Shown here piece after piece: positions 11,640 through 23,265 of a DNA stretch of 64,000 bases. Every line of letters begins with the position of its first letter. The first letter of the stretch is position 1. Below the pieces are notes generated by a model that was not told the origin of the DNA, ran no database searches, and was given only the letters and a program-made list of their open reading frames with translations. Origin of the DNA: Camellia lanceoleosa (Eukaryota; Streptophyta; Magnoliopsida; Ericales; Theaceae); NCBI GenBank assembly GCA_025200525.1, contig CM045763.1, forward strand, positions 154,324,246-154,388,245, given 5' to 3'. The translations under genes were made by a program, and so were the position numbers.

Positions 11640-12060
11640 GGGGAAATTGTATAGTACACACCTCCTCAAATGATGTGTAACATATGTAGTTATTATGTAT
11701 TTTTTTAGTATGTTATACATTTTTGTGGTGAATATTATATAAATTTTTAGTAGAGTTACGACAGTTTATGATTTAAAAATAAAATTACACATTTTGTAAT
11801 AATATTATGCATTTTTGTGGTAATATTACACATTTTTTATCAAAATATTTTCTAATAAAAAATGTGTAAAATTACCACAAAAATACGTAACATTATCACA
11901 AAATATGTAATTTCATTTTTTAATCACAAATTGTTATAACTCTGCCAACAAAAATACATAAGATTTATCACTAAAAGGCATAATATATATCATAAAAAAA
12001 AAAAAGCAACGAAAATGCATATGGTACATACTTTTTATGCTATGTGTACCATAACATTAC
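11640..12060. mobile_element. Fold-back MITE, about 420 bp, centred near 11850
   Basis: The left half and the reverse complement of the right half align almost end to end. Shared pieces include TTTTTGTGGTAAT, TTACACATTTTTTAT, AAAATGAAATTACA-type stretches and AGAGTTA. Outer ends carry GTATAGTACACA on the left and TGGTACACATAG in the reverse complement of the right. It would form one long hairpin if transcribed. No protein is encoded. Confidence 0.7.
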
Positions 12061-12079
12061 CCATTTCTTTATATACCAT

Positions 12080-12305
12080 GGGAGTGTTTGGTGGGGATTA
12101 TGGAAACGACTTATAGCTTATTTTAATATGTGAATTTGTGTTAAACTGTTTGGTGCAACTTCTATTTACAACTTATTACTATTAGACATAAATAGCTAAA
12201 CTAAAGTGAAAAAAAATTATTTTTCATAAGCTAAGTGAGGGGTGCTTTTAATTTCTATTTTCTAATTATTAACTTTTAATTTAAAATAATTTCCACCAAA
12301 CTCCC
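12080..12305. mobile_element. MITE with GGGAGT(G)TTTGGTGG inverted ends
   Basis: The left end reads GGGAGTGTTTGGTGGGGATT and the right end in reverse complement reads GGGAGTTTGGTGGAAATTATT, giving terminal inverted repeats of about 20 bp with a one-base indel. The interior is AT-rich and non-coding. The GTTTGGTG core is typical of plant hAT- or PIF-type MITEs; the superfamily is inferred. Confidence 0.6.
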
Positions 12306-12460
12306 TCCATATCCATTTTAAATAGAATTTGTATATTTAAAATTTATTCATCGAGTTTTATTAGTCAAAATCAATATTGGATATAACATTAGTACCCAAA
12401 AATAGTAAATAAATAAAATTTGCAATTATTGCAACAAATTTCTCAATCTTTTAAAACAAC

Positions 12461-12605
12461 AATGCTAGGTAACTCAAAATTTTGTGGCTCAAATGGCTCA
12501 AATCACTTAAAACGACGTCGTTTTGACAGATTTTGAGTGTAAAACGACGTCGTTTTGACAAATTTGAGTCATTTGAACCACAAAATTTTGAGTTACCAAA
12601 CATTT
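12461..12605. mobile_element. Small MITE with 36-bp inverted ends and two ACGACGTCGT palindromes
   Basis: GGTAACTCAAAATTTTGTGG at the left (from 12468) pairs almost perfectly with the reverse complement of the right end (to 12596). The arms match over 36 bp with two mismatches and weakly beyond. The centre holds two copies of AAAACGACGTCGTTTTGACA, at about 12509-12528 and 12542-12561. The same palindrome occurs at 7.99 and 36.2 kb. Confidence 0.75.
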
Positions 12606-13466
12606 TCCCTTTTCAACTTGTGAAATTTTACAATTACCATGCAGATTCTTTGAATTCACAATTTCTTGTGCAAAAACTGAAATTTTATGAAAATTGAGAA
12701 TTTTTTCCATTTTGTAAAAATCACTGCACAATTTCACAATTTCTATAGAGAAAATGTGAAATTCACACTTTTTTTTTTATTACAAAAAAAACTGCAAAAA
12801 TTTATATAACTCAGAAAATATTCAATTTTTCATCAAAATTTTATATTGAATATAGATCTTATTTAAATTTTCTCAAATATGTTTTAAAAAAAATATATGA
12901 AAAATAGATATGTAAAATGAAATTATTTGTATCTCACATTTTAATAAGGTAAAGTATTTCCATCAAATCGTGACACATGGAACTTAATAAATTAAGAAAT
13001 TATTTTTGAGACTTAGGTTTTAGACAAATATGTCTTTGTGATTGGATCAATAATCTAACAATATAGTGCATAAATTGATATTTGGCTAAGAAAATTGGAA
13101 TCCAAACTATTTGTAATTCTGAGCCGATCCAAATATACAATCTAAAGGTATTAATAAATACTAAGTCTTTCTTTAATTCAATCCACCTAAATAAACATAA
13201 CAATATAGTGTAGAATGATTTCATGGCTAAAATAGTCAAAAAGTCAAAAAGTCAACTAAAACACATCACATCACCTCTCTACTTTTCTGCACACCTTTTC
13301 GTAAAAAGCCAAAAAATTACTAAAATAATCTGTTCCCAAACCAAGCCTAAAGAAAAAATATCGTTTCAATTTGATAATTGTTGCATGCTTCAACCGTTGG
13401 CTTCATTAAAGAGACTCCGCAAAGCGATCCAAACCATCTACAGATACCTCAAACATTGAGCAACAG
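12606..13466. other. AT-rich spacer, no gene seen
   Basis: AT-rich with a small repeat of AGTCAAAA near 13225-13250, similar to the interiors of the MITEs at 9.5 and 11.3 kb. No coding region is supported. Confidence 0.45.
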
Positions 13467-13590
13467 ATTAGGGATGTATTTGGGTAGGGTTCCCCCAATT
13501 GATGTCGCAATTGAAACAGATATTTTTTTCAATACCGAAATAAACATGCTTTTAGGAATAGCTCTGCCAAACCAAACGGGCCCTAGAAAT
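13467..13590. mobile_element. Candidate hAT-type MITE remnant
   Basis: The left end TTAGGGATGTATTTGGGT and the reverse complement of the right end CTAGGGCCCGTTTGGTTT share TAGGG and TTTGG elements, a common pattern for hAT MITE ends. The interior has no recognisable gene. The arms are short and diverged. Confidence 0.4.
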
Positions 13591-13643
13591 TAATTTATGG
13601 CGCTAATGACTCTGGCCAGGGATGGTGGCCGCTGAGATGACTA

Positions 13644-13659
13644 TGGTGGTAGCAGTGTT
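13644..13659. repeat. Target-site duplication, left copy (16 bp)
   Basis: TGGTGGTAGCAGTGTT is repeated exactly at 13918-13933, flanking the SINE. A perfect 16-bp duplication indicates target-primed reverse transcription and a fairly recent insertion. Confidence 0.9.
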
Positions 13660-13917
13660 TTTTTTTTTTTTTTTAGGTAATAAAAAATGGATATGCAGAT
13701 AGGCTACTCCAACATATCCGCCGAAGTATCGCTCAAAGACCTACAAAGATATCTGCAGGGAACCCCACCGCACCTACGTCGGGGCCGAAGCTTAGGCCCC
13801 CCGCGTGCTCCAGGCGCTAAGGAGTATGTTTAACCCCAACAAGGGGCTATGGAGACTCGAACCCAAGCCTTGAGCGAGGGATTCGAAGGTCTTACCACTG
13901 AACCAACCCCCTGTTGG
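13660..13917 (-). mobile_element. tRNA-derived SINE
   Basis: On the minus strand the element starts near 13917 and shows an RNA polymerase III A box (TTGGTTCAGTGGTAAG, about 13905-13890) and a B box (GGTTCGAGTCTCC, about 13863-13851), spaced about as in a tRNA. It ends in a poly(A) tail, the T run at 13660-13674 on the plus strand. Exact 16-bp duplications flank it. SINEs have no protein and use LINE machinery. Length is about 258 bp. I do not recognise the family; the head cannot be assigned to one tRNA with certainty. Confidence 0.92.
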
Positions 13918-13933
13918 TGGTGGTAGCAGTGTT
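13918..13933. repeat. Target-site duplication, right copy (16 bp)
   Basis: Exact repeat of 13644-13659, on the 5' side of the minus-strand SINE. Confidence 0.9.
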
Positions 13934-14792
13934 GGGAGGGTGGTGCGGTGCTCTTTGGTTACATTAGAGAGCAATAAGATCAAATAATCTTGAAATAAGT
14001 GAGCACAAGCTGGCTCACGAGCTTACAATTCGACTTCAGCCTTCAACGCTTACAAGTGTGGCATGGCACCTAGCATGACGGGTTAGCCACAAGTCGTGCA
14101 GCGCACGCCTAGCACCTCTCGTGCCTGTCAACCCACTCTTGCACGTTGGGGACCATCAAACACACCTTGATTTTGAATTGTTTTAGGAAATAGGTTAAAA
14201 ATTATTTTTTTTTTATTTTTTTTAAAATAAGTGTTAAAAATAGAGAGTTGATGTGACTCAAAAGAAGTTAAAAGTCAAAAAGTTGTTTTTAATCTCTTTG
14301 GCAAAAGAGGTGGATATTTTCCTATTTTGGGGATTATAAAAAAAATAGAAACCCCTCTTTTAGACACTTGTTTAATCATAGATGCTATGAAAATGTTTGT
14401 GACCTAATAAGTCCTTTATATTTGAAATTATCCTAGCAGTGAACCCATGCTATGCACCAGATGTAAAAAAAATAATAATAATAATAGAAAAATTAATAAT
14501 GTATTTTTATATAAAATAATATAGATGGTTAGGATTTTGTATGCAAATCACAAAAATGAAAAGATGAAAATCCATAATTTAAATCTCACAATTTTACCAT
14601 AATGACATGCAACTTATGTGTCAACATTTGATTTGTCACAAACTCAACCATATAATGTTCAACCTCTTGCTAGAGTTGCAAACTTAGGCGATCTCAACTC
14701 GAACAACCTAATTCCAATCCAATTTTTTTTAAGAATTGAGCAACAAATATATATTAATTTGGTGAGATCTTGAGCTTAAATTCAAAAATTCA
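13934..14792. other. Spacer without a supported gene
   Basis: A short GC-richer segment (14000-14150) precedes AT-rich sequence. No coding frame or repeat ends are convincing. Confidence 0.45.
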
Positions 14793-15172
14793 CACTACAA
14801 GAAATTAAGGTTTAAAAGACTAAAATTTAGGGACAAAATTAGTTTTTAGGGACCAAGTATTTTTGTTGCGAAAAGTGTGTTATTATATTTTTAGTAACGA
14901 AAATTAGACATTTAGGTATATTATCCTTTTGTGACTAAATTTTTTATCTCAAAAAGTAAACCATTTTAAAACCAAATTATTTTGTCCCTAAAAGTTTATT
15001 TATTAGTGATAATTTCAAATTTTGGTCACTAAAAGTTTTGTTTTTAACTTTTCGGGACGATCTTTTAACGACTATTCTCATGACGATAGAAATTTGTCCC
15101 TAAATGTCTTTTACAACAAAATTTTCACTTTTAGAGACCAAAACATTTGGTCTCTAAAACTCTTATATGTTG
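14793..15172. mobile_element. CACTA-type MITE, one clear end
   Basis: The left end reads CACTACAAGAAATT, the hallmark CACTA terminal sequence. The interior repeats degenerate TTTAGGGAC / GTCCCTAAA motifs in both orientations, as in CACTA subterminal regions. The expected right end is only weakly visible near 15172 (TTATATGTTG), so that end is diverged or lost. No protein is encoded. Confidence 0.6.
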
Positions 15173-15466
15173 CAATACCAAATTAAATTTGAGCAGGTTT
15201 CAACAGAGATACCAAACAATCCGAACAATTTGAAACTCAAATTATATATATAAACATATAGAACTTTTAAATATAAATTACCACGTGTAATCATCACTTT
15301 TTTTCTTTTAATAAAAAAAAAAAAGTAAGTTTCACCGACCATAACTTTTAATAAGAAGAAGGAGAGGGAAAAAAAAAACATTTATTTCTATTTGGTATTA
15401 GCAAAAGTCACATTTTTGTCAAAAACATTTTTGCTTTTGATTTTAATTTATTTAATTGACCGTCGC

Positions 15467-15495
15467 GGGGGGTTGGGGGTGGGGGGGGGGGGGGG
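15467..15495. repeat. G-run (26 G in 29 bases)
   Basis: The plus strand carries G6-TT-G5-T-G15. This can form a G-quadruplex and is sharply different from the AT-rich surroundings. Confidence 0.9.
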
Positions 15496-15810
15496 ACTTT
15501 TAATAGTATTTAAGATATTTGGCAAGTGCTAAAAAAATAATATATTTTTATAATCTCCATAATGTGAAAGATGAACTTTGAGTTTGAGTTAAACGCATTT
15601 GGTGTCACTGTTGTGTACAATGCATAGTAGTGACTGATGTGTGGCTTATGAGACTCACTTCAGGTCTTATTTTGGTGATTTGAACTGTTCATTTTTTTAA
15701 AAAAAAATATTAAGTAGAATATACCTGTAAAAAATCAAATTGATCAGATATCGAAAGTTCTTTTAATAAAACACATTTGTATGTATTAAAAAAAAATTAA
15801 ATATGTATGT

Positions 15811-16132
15811 GTTAAAACATCCAACTCAAAATCAATTGAAAATAAGTGAAGAGGCCCTTACATTATATTAACCAAGCTTGGGTAGCTTAAATTGGTGATG
15901 TGAGGTTAAGTCTAGCACTCATTTCATGCACTACCCTGTAGCATGTAGAGGTGATTGAGAGGTCCGATTAAGAGATGGACCATCTGTACTACATGATGTG
16001 AAAGGCCACCCACAACCCCACTCTAATACCATGTTAAAATATCCAACTCAATACCAGTTGACAATGAGTAGAGAAACCCTTGCATTATATTAACCAAACT
16101 TTGGCGGCTTAAATTGGCGATGTGGTTTTAAG
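15811..16132. repeat. Diverged direct duplication of about 95 bp
   Basis: 15811-15906 and 16033-16132 are about 80-85% alike. Shared pieces are ATCCAACTCAA, CATTATATTAACCAA and GCTTAAATTGG. They are separated by a 126-bp spacer, all inside the fold-back element. Confidence 0.7.
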
Positions 16133-16240
16133 TTTTTAGCCTGTGTTGCCCTTTGACCACCAAGTCTAAGAGGAGATTTTGAGTTCAACTCATAGAAATG
16201 GAATAGGGGGCATGACTTAAGTCCTTCCAAGGAGTAACTG

Positions 16241-18547
16241 TGTCACAACCCCATCCCGCCCCTAGTAGAATGGTGCCATGGTGGCCAGTAATCCGAGATT
16301 ACCAAAGGCCAACTTACGAAGATTCACACACAATCAGAGTATACATATGGGGCTTACATATACGGAAGCAATAGTTTAAATCTAAGTAGTCCACAAGAAC
16401 TGTGCATAGATCAAATGAAATGACATACATCTTAGCATGGTCTTACAACTTGATTACAATAAATTAAGTACATAATACATCTTGATCAAAAGGCTCCTCA
16501 AGCCGATATATACAAAATGAATGAAATACAAAGCCAAGAAGTATAATCTTCAAGATGCTGCAAAATGGGAATCCAAAAACATATTGCAAAACACATCTAG
16601 GCGTCACCGCCTTCTTGCTCGTCATCTACATATATATAGGGAGAGGGTGAGCTTGGATACTCAGTGAATGATATCAGTAATAAAGGTTTGTATGATTGAT
16701 ATTCAAGATCTCTTTTCAAAACAATACATAACATATCTTATACAAAATCAAGGGATGAACAACATTCATCTATCAAGTCTTTTAAATCTTCAAGAGATGC
16801 TTACTAGCATCAATATAATACAAGGGATAACATTCCGGACAAACCCACGCGAAAAACCGTCGGTGGCAAAACAAGGGTACTAGTTGCATTATAGTTCTCT
16901 AGCACTAAGGACTTTCAAAACAAGGATATTAGTTGCATTATAGTCCCCTAGCACTAAGGACTTTCCAAGAATGTCATCAAAACAAATATAGTATGTGTAC
17001 AAACTGGGAATAATCATTCATGCTTGATCAAATACTTTTTCAAAACGAAACAAAGCTTTATCGCAACTTTATAACATAACTTTATTAAAAATACCACTCA
17101 CATAGTTCTTCGGGTGTGGGGATTACAAGCAAGGATCCAAGGCCTACAAGTACATAATAAATCCCATTGAATGCACTTCAAGAAGACAAGAAAAGATGCT
17201 CAAAAATGGATATGAAATGCATCCTTAAAACAAGTTTTGCATAAGTGGAAATGACTTCGGCATCTCTTTCCAAAACCAGGTCAAGACAAGTAAAACATGC
17301 TGGGAGTTAAACACTACCTTTTCATCTCAGGAAAACATGCTGGGTACCAACCAGGTCTTGGCCGAGGTGTGATTCCGCCGACCACATTCAAGGAAATGAA
17401 GTCAGGAGAATCTGGGTTTCCCTCTTGATGAACATGAAGAACATGAAGGACATGAATACAAATGCTAAAATCATAACTTCTTTATTCAAAATCTGAAATT
17501 TCATGAGATGAGTTCGAAAACATGGACCTGGGTACCCATACTTGAAGATCTTATGAAAACAACACAAAAACAAGGATCTTAATACAAACTTCCGAATAAA
17601 AACATGGTTTTATTTCAAGAACACAAGAACATCATTTTCTCTTTCTAAAACTGAATTTCAAAGCAATGCATGGCTCATGAAACATACCAGATCATGCAAT
17701 GTGATTAGATGAATGTAAAGAATAACAAGAGTAGATCGAGATTCTAACCTCAAAATACGGATCTAACGGTTCAATCCCTAAAGATCAAGTTTGGAAATCT
17801 ACTACTCTCTCAAGAACTCCTCTTCTTCTTCCTAGAGCTTCTCTCTCTACAATGCAAAAGATATGACACACAATGATATGTTCTTTCCCACAGCCGGCTG
17901 ACTTAACCCTCTGCTAGGACACGTGGCGCTACCGGATTGGGTTTCCTCAAAAAGGTGACTGAATGACAAGACAAGAGCATGACAAAGGGTGTTCCACAAG
18001 CAAGGTGGCATGGGCACTCCGGCAGGTAAGGACCTCGGATTAGGACAGGGCTTTGGCAAGTAAGGTCTCAATGATCTCGGCTACGAAGGATAACACTTGG
18101 CCTAGCTATGCCACACCTCGGTCTTGGTCATGCCAGCCCAGGAACAAGATCACTAGGTGTAGGGATCAAAGATCTAGGATGCCTATATGATAACATCCTG
18201 GCCTAGATGGTACACATCTCGGCCCAGGTGGTGCACACCTCGCCCTAAATGATGACATCTCGGCCAATATGCCAGGGCAAAGGTGGACGTCAACCAAGGT
18301 GGTTTCAAGGCGGTCCTAGGTGTAAGAGGTTCAAAGGTGTGACCTAGGCTTTAGGTGACCTCGGCTACACACACCAAGTAAGGGTCAAAACATACAAACA
18401 ATACTCAAGCCAAAACACACAAGTACAAAACAAGACGAAAACCTCACTTTAGGCAAAACAAGTCAGAAACTACAAACGCAAGCTTAATAAAAAAAAAACA
18501 TGTAGATACACATGAACATGACTAAGACGAGGATGAGGGTCACTACA
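16241..18547 (-). mobile_element. Solo LTR, gypsy-like, about 2.3 kb
   Basis: On the minus strand it begins TGTAGTGACCCTC (18547) and ends GGGGTTGTGACA (16241), so it has TG...CA ends. The flanking 5-mers are AACTG on the left and AGCTG on the right, a 4/5 match to a target duplication. A TATATATAG box near 16630 on the minus strand would place transcription start in the last 0.4 kb. The interior has several CCTCGGCC-type motifs (18110-18260). No gag or pol is present; this is what remains after recombination between two LTRs. The family is not named. Confidence 0.7.
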
Positions 18548-18884
18548 AGCTGAGAGTTCAACTCTCCCAATGTGCTAATCCAACAACTAATTACTGACTT
18601 TTGTAAATAAATAAAAAATAGTATGTATCAAACCAAATACGAATACAAATATGATTTAATAAAGGGGTTATCGATATTTGATCAACTTGATTTTTTTTTA
18701 CAGGTATATTCTTCTCAATGTTCTCCAAAAATTGAACATTTCAAATTATTAAAATTGGACTTGAAATGAGTCCTACAAGCCAGACAACAGTCACCGATGT
18801 ACATTGCGCACAACAGTGACACTAAATTCGAGTTAAACTACTGCAAATTTATCAATTAGTTGTAAGGAAAAATTGTATTAAAAT

Positions 18885-19110
18885 AAAGGGCAAATTACAT
18901 ACACCCCCCTTGAGGTTTGGTTAAATTACAGATACTCCCCTGAGGTTTCGAAAATTACATCACGCCCCCTGAGATTTATATTCGCGTAACAATTAGACCC
19001 CTGTCGTCAACGAAGCCGTTACAAAAGTGTGCTGACATCACCAAAATTTATGTTGATGGACCATATTATCCCTAGGACCTTTCAAAGTGCCAAACAACCC
19101 CCTTTATTTA
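18885..19110. repeat. Dispersed repeat with internal CCCCTGAGG direct repeats
   Basis: AATTACATACACCCCCC, ATACTCCCCTGAGGTTT and CGCCCCCTGAGATTT form three tandem-like units of about 35 bp, followed by a segment with GACCCCTGTCGTCAACG. Similar sequences are familiar as dispersed repeats in many plant genomes. The transposon class cannot be decided here. Confidence 0.5.
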
Positions 19111-19900
19111 TTTATTAATTTTTAAACAGACAACCTGTACCAAAGCACAAAGAACTTTTTATTTTTTATTTTATTTTCGTTGAACACAACCCTTTGGTTT
19201 GTTGTTTAAAAAAAAATTCAAACTTTTTATTAAAAAATAAATAAAAACTAATCTAAAAAAAATAAATATAAAGAAATATATTTAATTTGTAAAAAATTAT
19301 TTCTAACAACTCCAAAGATAAAATTATATAAAAATAATATTTATTTTTTATTTTTTATTTCTTAACCAAATTAATTTTTATTTTTTTAAAAAAATTTCGA
19401 AAAAAAATTTCTAAAAATCAAACTATACATAGCCTAAATTTTTTTTGATAAATCATTTCGTACGTTAGTAACTTATTTAATTATTTGTTAATTTTATGAC
19501 ATTTTTAACATTTGATAAATGTTTCTCCATTTTAATTTTGCATTCCATAAATTATTAAATTAATTAATTTTGTATTCGCAACTTATTCAGTTAATTTGTT
19601 ATTTTTTGAGTTTTTTTGGGGGTGAATAGTTATGTTTTGGGTAATAAATAAATACCATGGAATCCTCTTCAACATAGAAGGAATGAAAAAAGAGCACTGA
19701 AGTAACTTGAAATTGAAATATTAGCTTAAAAATTCAGATACACAAGTTTGAAATATTAACTTAATTACATATTCATGTCCAACAAAATTAATTACAAGTC
19801 TGAAATATTCATGTCCACCAAAATACAAGTCTAAAATATTTACTTAATAACATTACATATTCAGATACAAATTCTTGTCCAACAAAAACTTTGCAGGTCA
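19111..19900. other. Very AT-rich spacer with short imperfect repeats
   Basis: Between 19720 and 19890 variants of GAAATATT(A/C)ACTTAAT...CATGTCCAACAAAA occur three to four times. No coding region is supported. Confidence 0.45.
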
Positions 19901-20639
19901 ATAAAAGAGTAGTAGCCCACCCAATTCAAAAACCTGTGGTGAGCAAGGATGCATGCCTTCTGATATGTACTGATGATACAGTTTATCCTGGTGAATAGAT
20001 CGAACTAATCCAAGCTCCTTAGGTCCACGTCCAAATGATCGAGCCCGCCGAATATCCTGCAAACAAGTTCAACGGGGAACGGGGTAGTACCCCAGTGAAC
20101 CCTCCGACGGGCAAGTTAGAAAGAGAAGTAGAATGTAGAGAGAGAGATTGGAGATAGAAAGCTTAACCTTCTTCTTGTCTTCAATGTTTGCTTATATCCT
20201 TTGGTAATCATTTCGCTGTCCCTTCCGACCTGCCGTCTTGGCCGAAAATCTATGATGTAGCTTACCTTGTTCAGGGTAAGGGGGTGCTGTTCCGACGGAG
20301 AAGTGTTGTCGTAATAAATGCTGTGATGGGCTGCATTAATGGTGATGTGCAGTGGCAATAACTTTGCAGATCTTTGTCTGCTGATGTGGCTTGTCCTTTA
20401 CCTGCCATATATCTGAATGTCATTGGTTCTTTATGCCATGTTGGATTACAACTGTTCTGGACTTCACCAGCTGGGTTATGTGTTGGGCTCCGAGTGATGG
20501 GCTTGGGTTGTTCATAGTGGGCTATGGCCTTTATGGGCTTAACCACGTCAGTAATCCCCTATTCCCGAGTGCAGCTTTAGTCCAACGAAGGGAATACTAA
20601 TGAAGAAAAAGAGGGTGTTAGAGATTGGCAGGATGGAGG
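19901..20639. other. Probable leader or LTR portion of a Tat/Ogre-like retroelement
   Basis: GC content rises here. A stretch around 20060-20115 (CCTGCAAACAAGTTC ... GTGAACCCTCCGACGGGC) resembles segments commonly seen in LTRs of Tat-type gypsy elements. It precedes the degenerate gene at 21244. LTR borders were not resolved, so the assignment is inference. Confidence 0.35.
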
Positions 20640-20835
20640 TCGACCGGCCGGGGTGACCGAGTGGGTGGACCGACCGTGAGGTGGACTGATCGAGAAGGGT
20701 AACTGAGTGGAAAGGCCGACCATGAGGTGGACCGACCGTGAAGGGTGGCCGAGTGGGAGGGCCGACCACGAAGAGGGCCGACCGCGAAGGTTGGCCGAGT
20801 GGGAGGGCCAACCACGAGGAGGGCCGACTACGAAG
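20640..20835. repeat. GGCCGAGTGGGAGGGCCGACC-type tandem array
   Basis: Imperfect units combine GGCCGACC(A/G) or GGACCGACCGTGA with GGCCGAGTGGG, at spacings of about 20-45 bp, about six to eight times. The array is GC-rich within an otherwise moderate region. It lies upstream of the retroelement gene starting at 21244, like the motif arrays in the other LTRs here. Confidence 0.75.
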
Positions 20836-23265
20836 GGTAAAGCGAAGGGGCGTGGGGCTCAAGAGACAACGTGTCACATGGTGATTTGAAGTGGAAAAGA
20901 CAGGGAAGTGGGAAGAGACAGTGGATCATGGTCGTACACGTGGTAACATCTCATGGGGGGAGATTAGGCGTTGGGTCAGAAACGAAACGATAGGTCATTA
21001 TGGGTGTTGAAAAGACAGTTTTGGCGGATGTTTCGAAAAGTTTTCAAACTGGCAAAAATTAATTGGGATCCTTGGAATACGGGCAAACCGTGGGCTTTTG
21101 ATATTATTCGATTTACCTACTTCTTTGTGAAAAATCAAAATATTCCAAGTGTTAATTCCTTTGTTGCTCACGATACACCTCTGCAACACTTTTTTGATTT
21201 CCTTGTACCCGCATCTGAAATAATTCACAGACATACCATAGAAATGGCCCAAGAAGAAGCTGCGAATGCCTGGGTAGATCCGCTTGGTGATGACGATGCA
21301 GTGGAGTTAGCAGAGCAGTATAGGACGGAGAGGCAAATGGAGAGGGTGGATGAGCCGGTGGTACGATCTCATGCCTCCACCATAATGGCGACTCGGTCAA
21401 TCACCAAAGCGAATCCGGATCATCGCGGCACACGAAGGTCGACAAATCAATCTGCTATCGCAATGGAGTTGGAGGCTATTCGCGAAAAATACCAGGTTCC
21501 TGCTGAGATAGAGTTATTGTTGCCGATGTCGACGGAAAGGCCATCCGACGCTAGGCTAGGGGAGTTTGCTCTTTATGAGGAAGCATTAAAAGAAGGACTG
21601 AGGCTGCCAGTGCCGCAAGTGGTGGTAGATGTCCGAAATCGTTTAGAGGTAACACTGGGCCAACTAATGCCCAATGCGTGGAAAATCGTACTGGCCTATG
21701 CAAGTGCGTGGCCGAAGGCGAACGAATGAGTGGCCATGACAGTAGACAAATTCTTTACATGTTATAAGGCCTCGGGACAACAAGAGACTTGGGTGATGTT
21801 GCAGGCGGTGGCAGGGAGGGGTCTGCTGACGGGGCTGCCGTCATCAATTAAGGGTTGGAGGCCGCGGTGGTTCTACGTGTCCGTGAATGGAGGGGTTGAG
21901 GTGTGCATGGTGTGGAGGGTGCCCACCAAAACTGGGGGCGGCAGCGGAGGAGAGAGTGAAGAGGGTAAAGGCATGGAGGGAGAAAGAAGGGGCCAGATGG
22001 GACGAGCTTGTTCAGCCGTCGGCTTTGTTTCTGACAGGGTTGGGTCCACAGCCAAGCGGTGAGGACCTCAACCGAGCAGAGTTGGAGGCGAGGAGGAAGG
22101 CTCAAGAGGTGAAGGATCAGACCATCCTTGCCAAAGCCCAAAAATTCAAAGAGTCTCAGGCAGACCGACCGCCAAAGCCAGTTGCGAGGGAGAGGATCCG
22201 ACCTCGCCCCAAACCCTTGAGGGAAAAAGACTTAGGTGAATTTGTGCCACGACCGCCCTCAATAGATCCTTTGAAGGAGATGGAGGTGGAGGGCGTAGTG
22301 AAGAAGAAGGGGAGAGTGAGGAGGAATGAAGAAGAGCCTGCCTTGAAGAGAATAAGGGAAGTGAGGGCAGAAGAGACCAGTATGGCCATGGAGGCAGAGA
22401 GGGGGGGAGTGGAGGAGACCCCAGGAAGGGTGGTCGTCCCAGAAGTGGTGGACATTGCGTCGGAGGGAATGGAGGTCGTCCCAGTAGTGGTAGGGATTGT
22501 CGTAGAGATCGCGAGGGTTGCCCCCGAAGTGCAAGTAGAAAGTGGACCAACTGGCCCTGAGCCAAGGGGAGGAGAACAGCCCAAAAGGGGTCCTATGCCC
22601 CAAGAAGGGGGAGTCAGTCTGACGACTGCGATCTGCCACGCTCGCGCAGTCGCTGGGCGGCTGGAGGGAGAAGAAGGCCCAGCTAGGGCAGGTGCAGATC
22701 GCCTTGTGGGGATCGTGGAGGAGGCGGCCGTGCGCTCAGCCGCCAGATTCAAAGAGGCTGAGCTGCTGAGGGGGTTATGCTTTGCTCAAATGGAGATAAC
22801 TACCTTAGCAGGGGCTCTGTTGAGAAAGGCGGCAGTTGCAAAGATGAAGGCAGACAAGGCCAAAGCTCAACTTGCGAGTTTGAAGAAAGAAAGTGTAAGC
22901 TGGGAGAGTGCCCATGCTGAGCTGCGAGCGGTCAAGTTGGAGCTGGAGAACGAATGTCACCAGATTGTGTCGCTCGAGTTCCAGCAGGCTGGCGAGCAGA
23001 AGAGGCTGGAGGAGGCCCAAAAAGCCTGCGCGGTCGTGCTCGAACGACATGAAGATGCGATGACCAGCAATGAAGAGCTAGTCAAATAGAAGAATGAGGC
23101 AGACGTGAAGATTGATGGTCTGCAGAAGGAGCTGGAGGGTGAGCGTGCAAAGGCAATAGAGAAGAGGGAGGGCCTGCAGAAGGAGTTGGAGGAAGAGAGA
23201 GCCAAGCCAACTACTGAAAGGGCAACCCTGAAGAAGGAGTTGGAGGAAGAGAGGGCCAGGGCAGC

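Larger units (their letters stand above)
15591..18845. mobile_element. Inverted pair of fold-back-family termini flanking a solo LTR
   Basis: Positions 15591-15790 and the reverse complement of 18650-18845 match over about 190 bp. Shared stretches include GTGTCACTGTTGTG, AGTGACTG, GAATATACCTGTAAAAAA and TTGATCA/CAATATCGA. They behave as long terminal inverted repeats of one element whose inside was later split by the solo LTR at 16241-18547; without that LTR the element would be about 0.95 kb. The arms belong to the same family as the fold-backs at 8.7 and 10.5 kb. No transposase gene is present. Confidence 0.65.

Noticed and set aside
13851..13905. Possible tRNA gene on the minus strand
   Set aside because: The A and B boxes fit, but the sequence does not fold as a full tRNA and it has a poly(A) tail and target duplications; it is a SINE head.
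22156..22752. Minus-strand open frames opposite the coiled-coil gene
   Set aside because: They are shadows of the plus-strand GC-rich coding sequence and lack any recognised motif.
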